Positions 26,385-34,400 of a stretch of 64,000 nucleotides of DNA are shown here, piece after piece. Numbering within the stretch: position 1 is the first letter of the stretch; each line of letters starts with the position of its first letter. The notes beneath the pieces were generated by a model that was given only the letters and a program-made list of their open reading frames with translations, did no database searches and was not told the DNA's origin. The position numbers and the translations under genes were made by a program. This DNA comes from Wenzhouxiangella marina (GTDB lineage Bacteria > Pseudomonadota > Gammaproteobacteria > Xanthomonadales > Wenzhouxiangellaceae), in contig NZ_CP012154.1 in the NCBI RefSeq assembly GCF_001187785.1, positions 1,048,501 through 1,112,500 on the forward strand, read 5' to 3'.

Positions 26385-26896
26385 GCCGAGCCTGGGTCGG
26401 GCTGGGCAGCAATCAGGGCGATTCGGCCGACCTTCTGGAACAGGCCCTCGAGGCGATCGCTGCCTTGCCCCGGACGCGACTGCTGGCCGTCTCACCGGCC
26501 TACCGCACCCCGGCCTGGGGGGTGACCGATCAGCCCGATTTCCTCAATGCCGTGGCCGAGCTCGAGACCGACATGAGCCCCGAGTGCCTGCTGGGCGGCC
26601 TGCTGGGCATCGAATCCGCCCTGGGACGCCGACGCGAGGGGCCGCGCTGGGGGCCGCGATTGATCGATCTCGATCTGCTGCTCGTCGATGGACTGGCGCG
26701 TTCGACCATGGAACTGAGCCTGCCGCACCCGCGCCTGCACGAGCGCGCCTTCGTGCTGATTCCCTTGAACGATCTGGCGCCCGAGCTCGAGATTCCCGGC
26801 CGCGGGAAGGTCGGCGCATTGCTCGCCGAGCTGCCTGCTTCGGAGCGAGAGGCGATCCGGAGCGCTCCGGCCCTGCGGTATCAGACAGTACACTAG
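26381..26896 (+). CDS. folK: 2-amino-4-hydroxy-6-hydroxymethyldihydropteridine pyrophosphokinase
   Basis: A 171-residue HPPK of folate synthesis, transferring pyrophosphate from ATP to 6-hydroxymethyl-7,8-dihydropterin. It has WVGLGSNQGD at the N-terminus, QPDFLNAVAEL, the Arg-rich ALGRRREGPRWGPRLIDLDLLL (metal-binding Asp pair in DLD) and PHPRLHERAFVLIPL. Its ATG overlaps the pcnB stop by 4 nt and panB follows 41 nt later, the usual gammaproteobacterial order pcnB-folK-panB-panC. Confidence 0.96.
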   Translation: MSRAWVGLGSNQGDSADLLEQALEAIAALPRTRLLAVSPAYRTPAWGVTDQPDFLNAVAELETDMSPECLLGGLLGIESALGRRREGPRWGPRLIDLDLLLVDGLARSTMELSLPHPRLHERAFVLIPLNDLAPELEIPGRGKVGALLAELPASEREAIRSAPALRYQTVH

Positions 26897-26937
26897 CCAC
26901 ACTTGATTCAGTCAGCTTTCCCGGACAAGAAGCGATC

Positions 26938-27744
26938 ATGAGCCAGACCGCAAGACCCGTCACCGTCCCCGCGCTTGCGGCCAGCAAACGCGAGGGTCGG
27001 CCGATCACCATGCTGACCGCCTACGATGCGAGCTTCGCGGCCAGCATCGATCGGGCCGGCGTGGACTGCGTGCTGGTCGGTGACTCGCTGGGCAACGTCA
27101 TTCAGGGCCAGGCCTCGACCCTGCCGGTGACGGTTGATGACATGGTCTATCACACCGCGGCCGTGGCCCGCGGGCTCGAGCGGGCGCTGCTGGTCGCCGA
27201 TCTGCCCTTTCTCAGCTACCACGACCGCTCGACGGCCATGGCCAGCGCAGGCGCCCTCATGCGTGCCGGTGCGGCGATGGTCAAGCTCGAAGGCGGTGCG
27301 CAGGTCGTGCCCATCGTCGCGGAACTGGTCGGGCAGGGCATCCCGGTCTGCGGGCATCTGGGACTGACGCCCCAGCATGTCCATCAGCTCGGCGGCTACC
27401 GCGTGCAGGGCCGGGAGGACGAACCGGCACGACAGCTGCGCGAGGATGCGCAGGCCCTGGAACGTGCGGGTGCCGGGATGTTGGTGCTCGAATGCGTGCC
27501 GAGCGCCCTGGCCGGGGAAATCGCCTCGTCGCTGGCGATTCCGGTGATCGGGATCGGTGCGGGTGCTGGCGTCGACGGTCAGGTGCTGGTCAGCTACGAT
27601 CTGCTGGGCATCGGTACCGGTCGACGGCCGAAGTTCGTCAAGGACTTCCTCGCCGAGTCGGGCACGATCGCCAGCGCCTTCGAGGCCTTCGTGGCGGCCG
27701 TGCAGGCGCGTGAATTCCCCGCGGCCGAGCACGCCTACGATTGA
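26938..27744 (+). CDS. panB: 3-methyl-2-oxobutanoate hydroxymethyltransferase
   Basis: A 268-residue TIM-barrel enzyme making ketopantoate from ketoisovalerate and methylene-tetrahydrofolate in pantothenate synthesis. Signatures are ITMLTAYDASFA, VLVGDSLGNVIQG (metal-binding Asp), VVADLPF-like LLVADLPFLSY, GHLGLTPQHVHQLGGYRVQG and the catalytic Glu in VLECVPSALA. I start at ATG 26938 (MSQTARPVTV). The stop TGA shares its A with the panC ATG, so the two are translationally coupled. Confidence 0.96.
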   Translation: MSQTARPVTVPALAASKREGRPITMLTAYDASFAASIDRAGVDCVLVGDSLGNVIQGQASTLPVTVDDMVYHTAAVARGLERALLVADLPFLSYHDRSTAMASAGALMRAGAAMVKLEGGAQVVPIVAELVGQGIPVCGHLGLTPQHVHQLGGYRVQGREDEPARQLREDAQALERAGAGMLVLECVPSALAGEIASSLAIPVIGIGAGAGVDGQVLVSYDLLGIGTGRRPKFVKDFLAESGTIASAFEAFVAAVQAREFPAAEHAYD

Positions 27745-28604
27745 TGAAGCTCAGCCCGATGAAACTCGGTCCCACTCACGATCTCGCCGAACTGCGCCGT
27801 ACGATTCGGTCCTGGCAGGCCGACGGCCAGCGGGTGGGCTTCGTGCCCACGATGGGCAATCTGCATGCGGGCCATCTGGCCCTGGTCGACCGCCTCCGCA
27901 AGAGCTGCGATCGTGTCGTCACGAGTATCTTCGTCAATCCCACCCAGTTCGGCCCGAACGAGGACTTCGCGGCCTACCCGCGCACCCTCGAGGCGGACCT
28001 GGCTGCCTTGACCGAGCTTGGCGCGGACCTGGCCTGGGTGCCGAGTGTCGAGACCATGTATCCACTGGCCGAGTCCTTCATGGTGCGGGCACCGAAGGCC
28101 CTGGCCGACACCCTCTGCGGCGCGGATCGCCCGGGCCACTTCGACGGTGTTGCCAGCGTGGTGCTGCGCCTGTTCCTGCAGGTGGCCCCGGATGCCGCGA
28201 TCTTCGGCGAGAAGGACTTCCAGCAGCTCCTGATCATCCGCGAGCTGGTGCGGGACTACGCGCTGGACATCGACATCGAGAGCCTGCCGACGGTTCGTGA
28301 AGTCGATGGTCTGGCGATGAGCTCCCGCAATCAATACCTGAGCGCCGAGGAGCGCGCGCGGGCGCCGGCGCTGCATGCGGTGCTTCGCGAGACCGCGGCA
28401 GCCCTGGCCGAAGGCGACGACTGGGCGACGCTCCAGCGCCGGGGTTTCGAGCGTCTTAGTGACGCCGGTTTCGAGCCGCAGTATCTGGAATGGCGATCTG
28501 CCGAAACCCTGGGCGTTCCCGAAGCCGGGCGTCCTCAGCGCCTGCTTGCGGCAGCTCGCCTGGGCAAGGCCCGATTGATCGACAACCTGGCTGTCGACGC
28601 CTAA
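27744..28604 (+). CDS. panC: Pantothenate synthetase
   Basis: A 286-residue ATP-dependent ligase joining pantoate and beta-alanine. It has VPTMGNLHAGH with the HxGH nucleotide motif, SIFVNPTQFGPNEDF, VASVVLRLFLQVAPD, FGEKDFQQ and the KMSKS-like MSSRNQYLS. The ATG overlaps the panB stop by one base (TGATG), a tight coupling. Together panB and panC give two of the steps to vitamin B5; panD and panE are not in the window. Confidence 0.96.
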   Translation: MKLSPMKLGPTHDLAELRRTIRSWQADGQRVGFVPTMGNLHAGHLALVDRLRKSCDRVVTSIFVNPTQFGPNEDFAAYPRTLEADLAALTELGADLAWVPSVETMYPLAESFMVRAPKALADTLCGADRPGHFDGVASVVLRLFLQVAPDAAIFGEKDFQQLLIIRELVRDYALDIDIESLPTVREVDGLAMSSRNQYLSAEERARAPALHAVLRETAAALAEGDDWATLQRRGFERLSDAGFEPQYLEWRSAETLGVPEAGRPQRLLAAARLGKARLIDNLAVDA

Positions 28605-28656
28605 CGGTCAGCCCCCGGACCCACCCAACGCGAGATCGCCGCGCCGAGGAGGTCCG

Positions 28657-29298
28657 TCAGCCCTTTCCCCGGGATTTCCTGCTCCGAATCCAGCCGAGGA
28701 TCGGCTCCCACTGCTCCCAGTCAGCCCAAGCCTGATAGGGCGGCAGGTCGGAGACGGCCAGGCCGCGTTCGAAGGCGCGGACGTAGTTCATGGTGTCGCG
28801 CAGCTGGCCGACGACCGGGATGCGGAAGTCGTGCAGGAAGCCGGTCAGCTCCCGGTAGATGATGGTCTGGGGGCGCACCCGGTTGGCGATCAGGCCGACC
28901 ACGGTCTGGCGTTCCTTGACCGGCTTGAGTTCGAGCAGCTGGTTCAGGAAGCGCCAGGCCGCCCGCATGTCGACGGGTGAGGGCAGCACCGGGATCAGTA
29001 CCGTTTCGGCGCGCCGCAGGACGTGGCCGAGCTCGGTGCCGTGAATGCCCGCCGGCGTGTCGAGAATCAGGATGTCGGTGCCGGACGGGGCGCGCAGGGG
29101 CCCACCGTCGCGGTTGACCATCTCGATGACCGGATAATCCTCGCTGCGCTGGTCCAGCCAGTCGTTGGCCGACTGCTGGGGGTCCATGTCGCCGAGTGCG
29201 ACCGCGTGACCTTCCCAGGCCAGGGCCGAGGCGAGATTGGTGGCGATGGTGGTCTTGCCGCAACCACCCTTGGCGTTGACAACCGCGATCGTTCGCAT
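28657..29298 (-). CDS. Orphan ParA-family ATPase
   Basis: A 213-residue deviant-Walker ATPase: KGGCGKTT (10-17) with the signature lysine at position 10, switch I DMDPQQSANDW (about 37-47) and switch II LILDTPAG. Such proteins position DNA, cell-division or chemotaxis complexes on the nucleoid or membrane. No parB, parS array or chemotaxis gene is near, so cargo is unknown. Length is typical of the short ParA/McdA/PpfA type without an N-terminal HTH. It lies downstream of the lipoprotein gene on the same strand, 42 nt away. Confidence 0.85.
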   Translation of the reverse strand: MRTIAVVNAKGGCGKTTIATNLASALAWEGHAVALGDMDPQQSANDWLDQRSEDYPVIEMVNRDGGPLRAPSGTDILILDTPAGIHGTELGHVLRRAETVLIPVLPSPVDMRAAWRFLNQLLELKPVKERQTVVGLIANRVRPQTIIYRELTGFLHDFRIPVVGQLRDTMNYVRAFERGLAVSDLPPYQAWADWEQWEPILGWIRSRKSRGKG

Positions 29299-29340
29299 GC
29301 TGATCCTGCCTCCAGTTGGGGTCCGGGCGAAGCGCTGGAT

Positions 29341-29766
29341 TCAGTGACGCCGTGGATCCGGAATTCCCGAATGCAACAGCCAGCGCTCCCTTTCTTCATC
29401 ATACCGCCAGACCTCGCGATGGTCGATGACTCGCTCGCGGGAGGTGTGGACGTGGTAGAGGCGCAGCTGCACGCGGCGGTCCAGGCCCAGACCATCGGGG
29501 CTGGCGATCACCTGCCGGACGCGATACTCCGTCACCCGGAACTGGCCCAGGCGATCGATGTCCAGGGTGCTGATCGGGTGTTCTGCCAGCCACTCCGGAT
29601 GAATGAAATCGAGCAGGCCGTCGTACTGCTCGCTCCAGCGCAGGGTGCTTTCCCAGCGCATGATGGCGTCGTCCCGCTCGCGCTGCTGGCTGTTGCTGGA
29701 GCAGGCGGCCAGGGCCAGCAGGGCCAGGAGGCCGAGTGCGGCGAGTCTTGCGGACCTGAGGTTCAT
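29341..29766 (-). CDS. Small lipoprotein of unknown function
   Basis: A 141-residue lipoprotein: signal MNLRSARLAALGLLALLALAAC with lipobox LAAC. The rest has an EWLAEHPI segment and alternating strands (FRVTEYRVRQVIASPDG, VQLRLYHVHTSRERVIDHREVW) ending in WRYDEERERWLLHSGIP. This looks like a small mixed alpha/beta periplasmic domain, possibly NTF2-like, but I do not recognise the family. Its start overlaps the thioesterase stop by 4 nt, so the two are one operon, with the ParA gene next. Confidence 0.75.
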   Translation of the reverse strand: MNLRSARLAALGLLALLALAACSSNSQQRERDDAIMRWESTLRWSEQYDGLLDFIHPEWLAEHPISTLDIDRLGQFRVTEYRVRQVIASPDGLGLDRRVQLRLYHVHTSRERVIDHREVWRYDEERERWLLHSGIPDPRRH

Positions 29767-30248
29767 CCTTGTTCTGTCTCCTCGACGTGGGCAAGGGCAG
29801 CATACCGGGCCTCCAGGCGGGCTGCCACCTCGCCATCGGCCAGAATTTCCGGCGCCAGGTTCATGCTGCTTCGACCGCGCTCGTCCAGACGCGCGAGGAA
29901 GGCCTCGATCTCGTCGGCCGCGGGCCAGCGGCAGACGGCCTCGAAGGGACCCGCGACGGGTTTCAGGAAGCGAACCTCGCAGCGACCGATGACCAGGTCC
30001 GCTTTCCTGCCCGCGCGACGCAACAACAGGCGCGGCAGGGACCAGCCGGCCAGGATCATGGCGCTGACCATCGCGCCGCCGAAGACCGTGCCCTTGTCGT
30101 TGATGTTGGCCGCGAGCGGCAGGGCCAGGCGCAGACCACGGTCGTTCAGCTCGGTGATGCGAAGCTGCATGGCGCCGCCCAGGGGGATCTGCCGGGTCAG
30201 GGTGTTCTCCAGCCAGGCACGTTCTTCTTGCATGTCGGGACTTGTCAT
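29763..30248 (-). CDS. YiiD-C-terminal-type putative thioesterase (hotdog fold)
   Basis: A 161-residue protein with hotdog-fold signatures: NINDKGTVFGGAMVSAMILAGWSL is the central helix region with the Asn/Gly pattern of YiiD_C thioesterases, and strands follow (DLVIGRCEVRFLKPV). It probably hydrolyses an acyl-CoA or acyl-ACP thioester; the substrate is unknown. I start at ATG 30248 (MTSPDMQEERAWLE) instead of the TTG six codons upstream. Translationally coupled (4-nt overlap) to the following lipoprotein. Confidence 0.8.
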   Translation of the reverse strand: MTSPDMQEERAWLENTLTRQIPLGGAMQLRITELNDRGLRLALPLAANINDKGTVFGGAMVSAMILAGWSLPRLLLRRAGRKADLVIGRCEVRFLKPVAGPFEAVCRWPAADEIEAFLARLDERGRSSMNLAPEILADGEVAARLEARYAALAHVEETEQG

Positions 30249-30336
30249 GAAGCGGAGTCTATCCAATGCGCGTCGTGGCGTGTGCCTTCCTCCCGGATTG
30301 CCACGCTGCTCGCGTCACTGACCGTACAATTCGTCC

Positions 30337-31644
30337 ATGCGTTTGACCCCCGCCACCCGCCAGACCCTGCCTTTCATCGCCCGGACCCTGATGCCGAGGG
30401 AAATCTGGGCGAACGCGACCATGGCCGTCGCCCTCGGCGCGCTGGAGGGCGGCGTTGTCGGCGTGCTGGTCAAGACCCAGTTCGAGGCCGTCGCGCCTAC
30501 CGCCTGGGTCAATCTGGCCGTGGCCCTGGTCGCCGGCGCGCCGGCCTTCGCCAACATGGCCTCCCTGACCTGGTCCGGTCTGGCCGAGGGCCGCGACCGA
30601 ACCGCCTGGGTCTCGGCCCTGATGACCCTGACGGCGGTGTTCCTGATCGTCATGGCCCTGGCCCCCTACAGCGCCTGGGGATTGGTCATGCTGACGGTGG
30701 CCATGATCCTGGCCCGCCTGGCCTGGGCCGGGGTGATCACCCTGCGCGCGGCCATCTGGCGGGCCAATTTCCCGCGCCATGTCAGGGCCCAGATCACCGG
30801 ACGGATCACGGTGATCTACTCGATGATCATCGCCGTCACCGCCGCGGCGATCGGCGCCATCATGTCCTGGTGGCCGGAATCCTGGCGGGTGCTGTTCCCG
30901 GCGGCTGGCGTGCTGGGACTGTTCGCGGCGCGTCGTTATCAGCGAATGCGTATCCGCCGGGGCGCCCGCCTGCGTCGGGACGAGCAGGCCGAGCGCAAGA
31001 CCCGGCGCGGGGGGCAGCTGCGCGCGGCCCTGGGCATTCTGAAGAGCGATCTCTGGTTCCGTCGCTACATGCTGACGATGTTCGCCTTCGGCTCGGGCAA
31101 CCTGATGGTCATCGCCTTGCTGGTCATCATCCTCAACGACCAGTTCGGCTTCGCCAAGGTCGAGCAGATGCTGATCACTACGTCCCTGCCGCTGATCGGC
31201 GTGGCGGTGTTCACGCCGGTCTGGGCCCGGCGCCTCGATGCGGCGCACATCCTCGACTACCGAGCCCGCCAGGCCTGGAGCTTCGTGCTCGCCATCGGCT
31301 TGTTCGCCATCGCCACGGTGCTGGATCAGGCCTGGCTGTTCTGGGCCGGCGCCGTGTCCCTCGGTGCCGCCTTTGCCGGCGGCAAGCTGGGCTGGAACCT
31401 GGGCCACAACGACTTCGCCTCGGACCAGCAGTCGACGCTCTACATGGGCATCCACGTCACCCTGACCGGCATTCGTGGCCTGATCGCCCCGCTCGTCGGC
31501 GTGCTCGTCTACCAATGGCTGGAAAGCCTGGGGCCGGGTCTCGGGCGCTGGGTGCTGCTGTTTCCCTTCAGCCTGACCCTGGGCGCGGCGATCACCTTCG
31601 TCCTGCTGGCCCGACTGCGCCGGCGCCAGGCGGAGATCGGGTAA
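30337..31644 (+). CDS. Major facilitator superfamily transporter
   Basis: A 435-residue protein with about 12 hydrophobic segments in two halves separated by a basic cytoplasmic loop (RRYQRMRIRRGARLRRDEQAERKTRRGG, around residues 205-232), the layout of an MFS permease. A glycine-rich NLGHNDFASDQQ and TLYMGIHVTLTGIRGLIAPLVG occur in the second half. Substrate unknown. TACAAT at 30325-30330 lies six bases before the ATG without Shine-Dalgarno, so the mRNA may be leaderless. A GC hairpin follows the stop. Confidence 0.8.
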   Translation: MRLTPATRQTLPFIARTLMPREIWANATMAVALGALEGGVVGVLVKTQFEAVAPTAWVNLAVALVAGAPAFANMASLTWSGLAEGRDRTAWVSALMTLTAVFLIVMALAPYSAWGLVMLTVAMILARLAWAGVITLRAAIWRANFPRHVRAQITGRITVIYSMIIAVTAAAIGAIMSWWPESWRVLFPAAGVLGLFAARRYQRMRIRRGARLRRDEQAERKTRRGGQLRAALGILKSDLWFRRYMLTMFAFGSGNLMVIALLVIILNDQFGFAKVEQMLITTSLPLIGVAVFTPVWARRLDAAHILDYRARQAWSFVLAIGLFAIATVLDQAWLFWAGAVSLGAAFAGGKLGWNLGHNDFASDQQSTLYMGIHVTLTGIRGLIAPLVGVLVYQWLESLGPGLGRWVLLFPFSLTLGAAITFVLLARLRRRQAEIG

Positions 31645-31645
31645 C

Positions 31646-31662
31646 GGGAGCGCTGCGCTCCC
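31646..31662 (+). terminator. GC hairpin after the MFS gene
   Basis: GGGAGC and GCTCCC pair across a five-base loop directly after the stop. No clear T-run follows, so termination is uncertain. Confidence 0.3.
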
Positions 31663-31747
31663 TGCGCCGGTGACTGATTCTGACGTTCCTTGATCCCGTC
31701 AACGCGCCGCGGCGTTATGCTGCGGCGTTTTGCCATCGACCGACGCC

Positions 31748-33793
31748 ATGCATTCGAGCCTGATTGTCCTGATTGCCGTTCTCAACACGGCCTCCCCCGA
31801 ACGCGCCGAGTTGCCCACCCTGGACGTCAGCGGGCGGGACATCGACCCGGGCTCGCCCCAGGCCACGGCGACGCTCGATCGTGTGGCGATCGAAACGATT
31901 CGCCCGACCCATCCGGCCGAGCTGTTCGCGCGTCTGCCCGGCACCTGGATCACGAGAGGCTCGGGTCAGGAGCACCTGAGCGCCGTGCGTTCGCCGCTGC
32001 TGTCGGGTGCCGGGGGCTGCGGGGCCTTGCTGATCCTCGAGGATGGGGTGCCGATCCGTCCGCCGGGCTTCTGCAACGTCAACAACCTGTTCGAGGTCGA
32101 CCTGCTGCAGGCCGACGCGGTTCGCGTGCTGCGCGGCCCTGGCGGGCTCGGCCATGCCTCGGGCGGTCTGCACGGGGTCATCGACATTCGCTCCCGGTCC
32201 CTGGCTGGCGCGCCCGCCCTCGACCTTGCCCTGGAAGCGGGCTCGCACGGCTATCGACGCGCGAGCCTGTCCCTGACCGGCTCGGCCGGCGACGGGGCCA
32301 TCGGTCTGGATGCGGTGGCCACGGACGCCGGCAGCTTTCGCGTCGACGAGGCCTACGAGCACCAGTTCCTCGCTCTGGCCCATCAGGCGCCGACGACCTG
32401 GGGGCAGTGGACCACACGCCTGCACCTGGCCCGGCTCGATCAGGACACGGCGGGATTCATCTTCGGCTTCGAGGCCTATCGCGATCCGATCCTGCGTCGC
32501 CAGAATCTCAATCCCGAAGCCTATCGCCGAGCCACGGCGGCCCGCATCAGCAGCCGGGCCGAGTGGTCCGACGGCCTGAAGGAAAGCCGCTTGACCGTGT
32601 TCGCGCGGCGCTCGCGGATGACCTTCCTGCAGCATTTTCTCCCCGGCAAACCGCTGGAGCGCAACGGCCAGGTCTCGATCGGCGCGCAGTTCGATCGCAC
32701 GATCGAGGGCTTCGGGGACACGGGTCTGAGCCTCGATTGGGGCCTGGACGTGGAGTGGTTCAACGGCGTGCTGTCCCAGGAACAGTTCGCACCGGCCGAG
32801 GGTTCGCCCTTTCTGGTGGCGACCCGTCCGGTGGGTCAGCACTACGACTATGGCGTCGACGGCCGGCGTCTGGGTGCCTATCTGGCCCTGTCCGGCGAGC
32901 TGGATGCCCGCTGGCGCTGGCGCGCCGGCCTGAGCGGGGACTGGCTGGCCTATGACTACGACAATCGCCTGGCACCCGGCAACCTCACTGATCAGGGCGA
33001 GCCCTGCGGCTTCGGAGGCTGTCTGTACACGCGCCCGGACGATCGCCGGGACCGCTTCGTCGACCTCGCACCCGAATTCACCCTGAGTCGGCAACTGGAC
33101 TCGGGTCTCGCCTGGTTGCGACTGGCTCGCGGCGTGCGCGCGCCCCAGGCCACGGAGCTCTATCGCCTGCAAAGCGGTCAGACCGTGGCGGACCTGGATT
33201 CGGAGCAGCTCGATGCCTTCGAGCTGGGCCTGCGCGGTGGCGATCGCCTGCTCTGGGAACTGGTGGCCTTCGCGCAGCGCAAGGAGAACTTCATCTTCCG
33301 CGACGCCGAAGGCTTCAACGTCAGCGACGGTCGCACGCGGCATCTGGGTGTGGAGTTCGACCTTCGCTGGACCCTGAGCGAGTCCCTGAGCCTTGGCGCG
33401 CGGGGGATCTGGGCCCGGCACAGCTATCGCTTCGATCGCGATCTCGGCGGGGAAGTGATCGAATCGGGCCGGCGCATTCCATCGGCCCCCGATCGCCTCT
33501 GGAGTGCGGACCTGAACTGGGCGCCGTCCGATCGATTGAAGGCCCAGCTGGCGGCGGAGTCGACCGGGCGGTATTTTCTGGATGCCGCGAACAGTCGTCG
33601 CTATGAGGGCCACACCCTGTGGCACGCCTCGGCCAGCTATGACCTCGATGCTCGATGGCGGCTGGATCTGCGACTCAGAAACCTCACCGGAGAACGCTAC
33701 GCCGAGCGCGCGGACTACGCTTTCGGCAACTACCGCTATTTTCCGGGGGCAGGGCGGACGGTGTTCGTCAGCCTGGGGTATGCCATTCCGTAG
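31748..33793 (+). CDS. TonB-dependent outer-membrane receptor
   Basis: A 681-residue receptor. A short signal (MHSSLIVLIAVLNTAS) precedes a TonB-box/plug region: AELFARLPGTWITRG, GALLILEDGVPIRPPGFCN, VDLLQADAVRVLRGPGGLGHASGGLHGVIDI, all typical plug strands. Then comes a 22-strand barrel region to the end. It imports a large ligand with TonB-ExbBD energy; the ligand is unknown and the two plug cysteines (about 80 and 98) are unusual. The barrel ends FVSLGYAIP, without the usual C-terminal aromatic residue. The last 82 codons are duplicated downstream (33904-34149). Confidence 0.9.
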   Translation: MHSSLIVLIAVLNTASPERAELPTLDVSGRDIDPGSPQATATLDRVAIETIRPTHPAELFARLPGTWITRGSGQEHLSAVRSPLLSGAGGCGALLILEDGVPIRPPGFCNVNNLFEVDLLQADAVRVLRGPGGLGHASGGLHGVIDIRSRSLAGAPALDLALEAGSHGYRRASLSLTGSAGDGAIGLDAVATDAGSFRVDEAYEHQFLALAHQAPTTWGQWTTRLHLARLDQDTAGFIFGFEAYRDPILRRQNLNPEAYRRATAARISSRAEWSDGLKESRLTVFARRSRMTFLQHFLPGKPLERNGQVSIGAQFDRTIEGFGDTGLSLDWGLDVEWFNGVLSQEQFAPAEGSPFLVATRPVGQHYDYGVDGRRLGAYLALSGELDARWRWRAGLSGDWLAYDYDNRLAPGNLTDQGEPCGFGGCLYTRPDDRRDRFVDLAPEFTLSRQLDSGLAWLRLARGVRAPQATELYRLQSGQTVADLDSEQLDAFELGLRGGDRLLWELVAFAQRKENFIFRDAEGFNVSDGRTRHLGVEFDLRWTLSESLSLGARGIWARHSYRFDRDLGGEVIESGRRIPSAPDRLWSADLNWAPSDRLKAQLAAESTGRYFLDAANSRRYEGHTLWHASASYDLDARWRLDLRLRNLTGERYAERADYAFGNYRYFPGAGRTVFVSLGYAIP

Positions 33794-34259
33794 TGGTGTT
33801 GATCGTCGAGTGGCCGGCGATGCCTTCGTTATCCGTGCAGCGGGTTTTTCGTGATGCTTGCGATATTGCGCAGTCGGATTGGTGGAGATTGCGGATGCAT
33901 GGACTGGCGGTGGAGTCGACCGGGCGGTATTTCCTGGATGCCGCGAACAGTCGTCGCTATGAGGGCCACACCCTGTGGCACGCCTCGGCCAGCTATGACC
34001 TCGATGCTCGATGGCGGCTGGATCTGCGACTCAGAAACCTCACCGGAGAACGCTACGCCGAGCGCGCGGACTACGCTTTCGGCAACTACCGCTATTTTCC
34101 GGGGGCAGGGCGGACGGTGTTCGTCAGCCTGGGGTATGCCATTCCGTAGTGGTGTTGATCGTCGAGTGGCCGGCGATGCCTTCGTTATCCGTGCGTCGGG
34201 TTTTTCGTGATGCTTGTGATATTGCGCAGTCGGATTGGTGGAGATTGCGGATGCATGGA
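33548..34259 (+). repeat. 356-bp tandem duplication covering the receptor gene 3' end
   Basis: Copy 1 is 33548-33903 and copy 2 is 33904-34259, differing at about five bases by eye. Copy 1 holds the last 82 codons of the TonB receptor and 110 bp of flank. Copy 2 carries the same codons without a start, so it is a non-functional 3' fragment (through 34149). A one-base junction homology (C) is visible. No transposase or flanking IS is present. Confidence 0.93.
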
Positions 34260-34361
34260 CCGTCGGGCACGTGGGCCCGACCTACGGTTGCATTCGATCG
34301 GAATCGCGAGTGCCTGAGTGGTGGGGTGGCGTAGGTCGGCCCCACGCGGCCGACGGTCCAT
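34255..34361. repeat. Inverted pair of REP-like elements (BIME-like)
   Basis: The arms 34255-34285 and 34331-34361 are near-complementary over 31 bp. Read outward-in, each has a GTAG head and its own small hairpin (GTCGGCC with GGCCGAC in the right arm; GTCGGGC with GCCCGAC in the left), the form of REP sequences. The left arm begins at the end of the tandem duplication. Between 34286 and 34330 I see nothing else. The remaining 34362-34400 is plain spacer. Confidence 0.7.
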
Positions 34362-34400
34362 GTCTATGACATCTCCGTCAATTCCACAACAATCCCGGGC

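Noticed and set aside
33655-34334. Open frames in and after the duplicated receptor end
   Set aside because: Out-of-frame or truncated copies of the receptor 3' end with no start signal.
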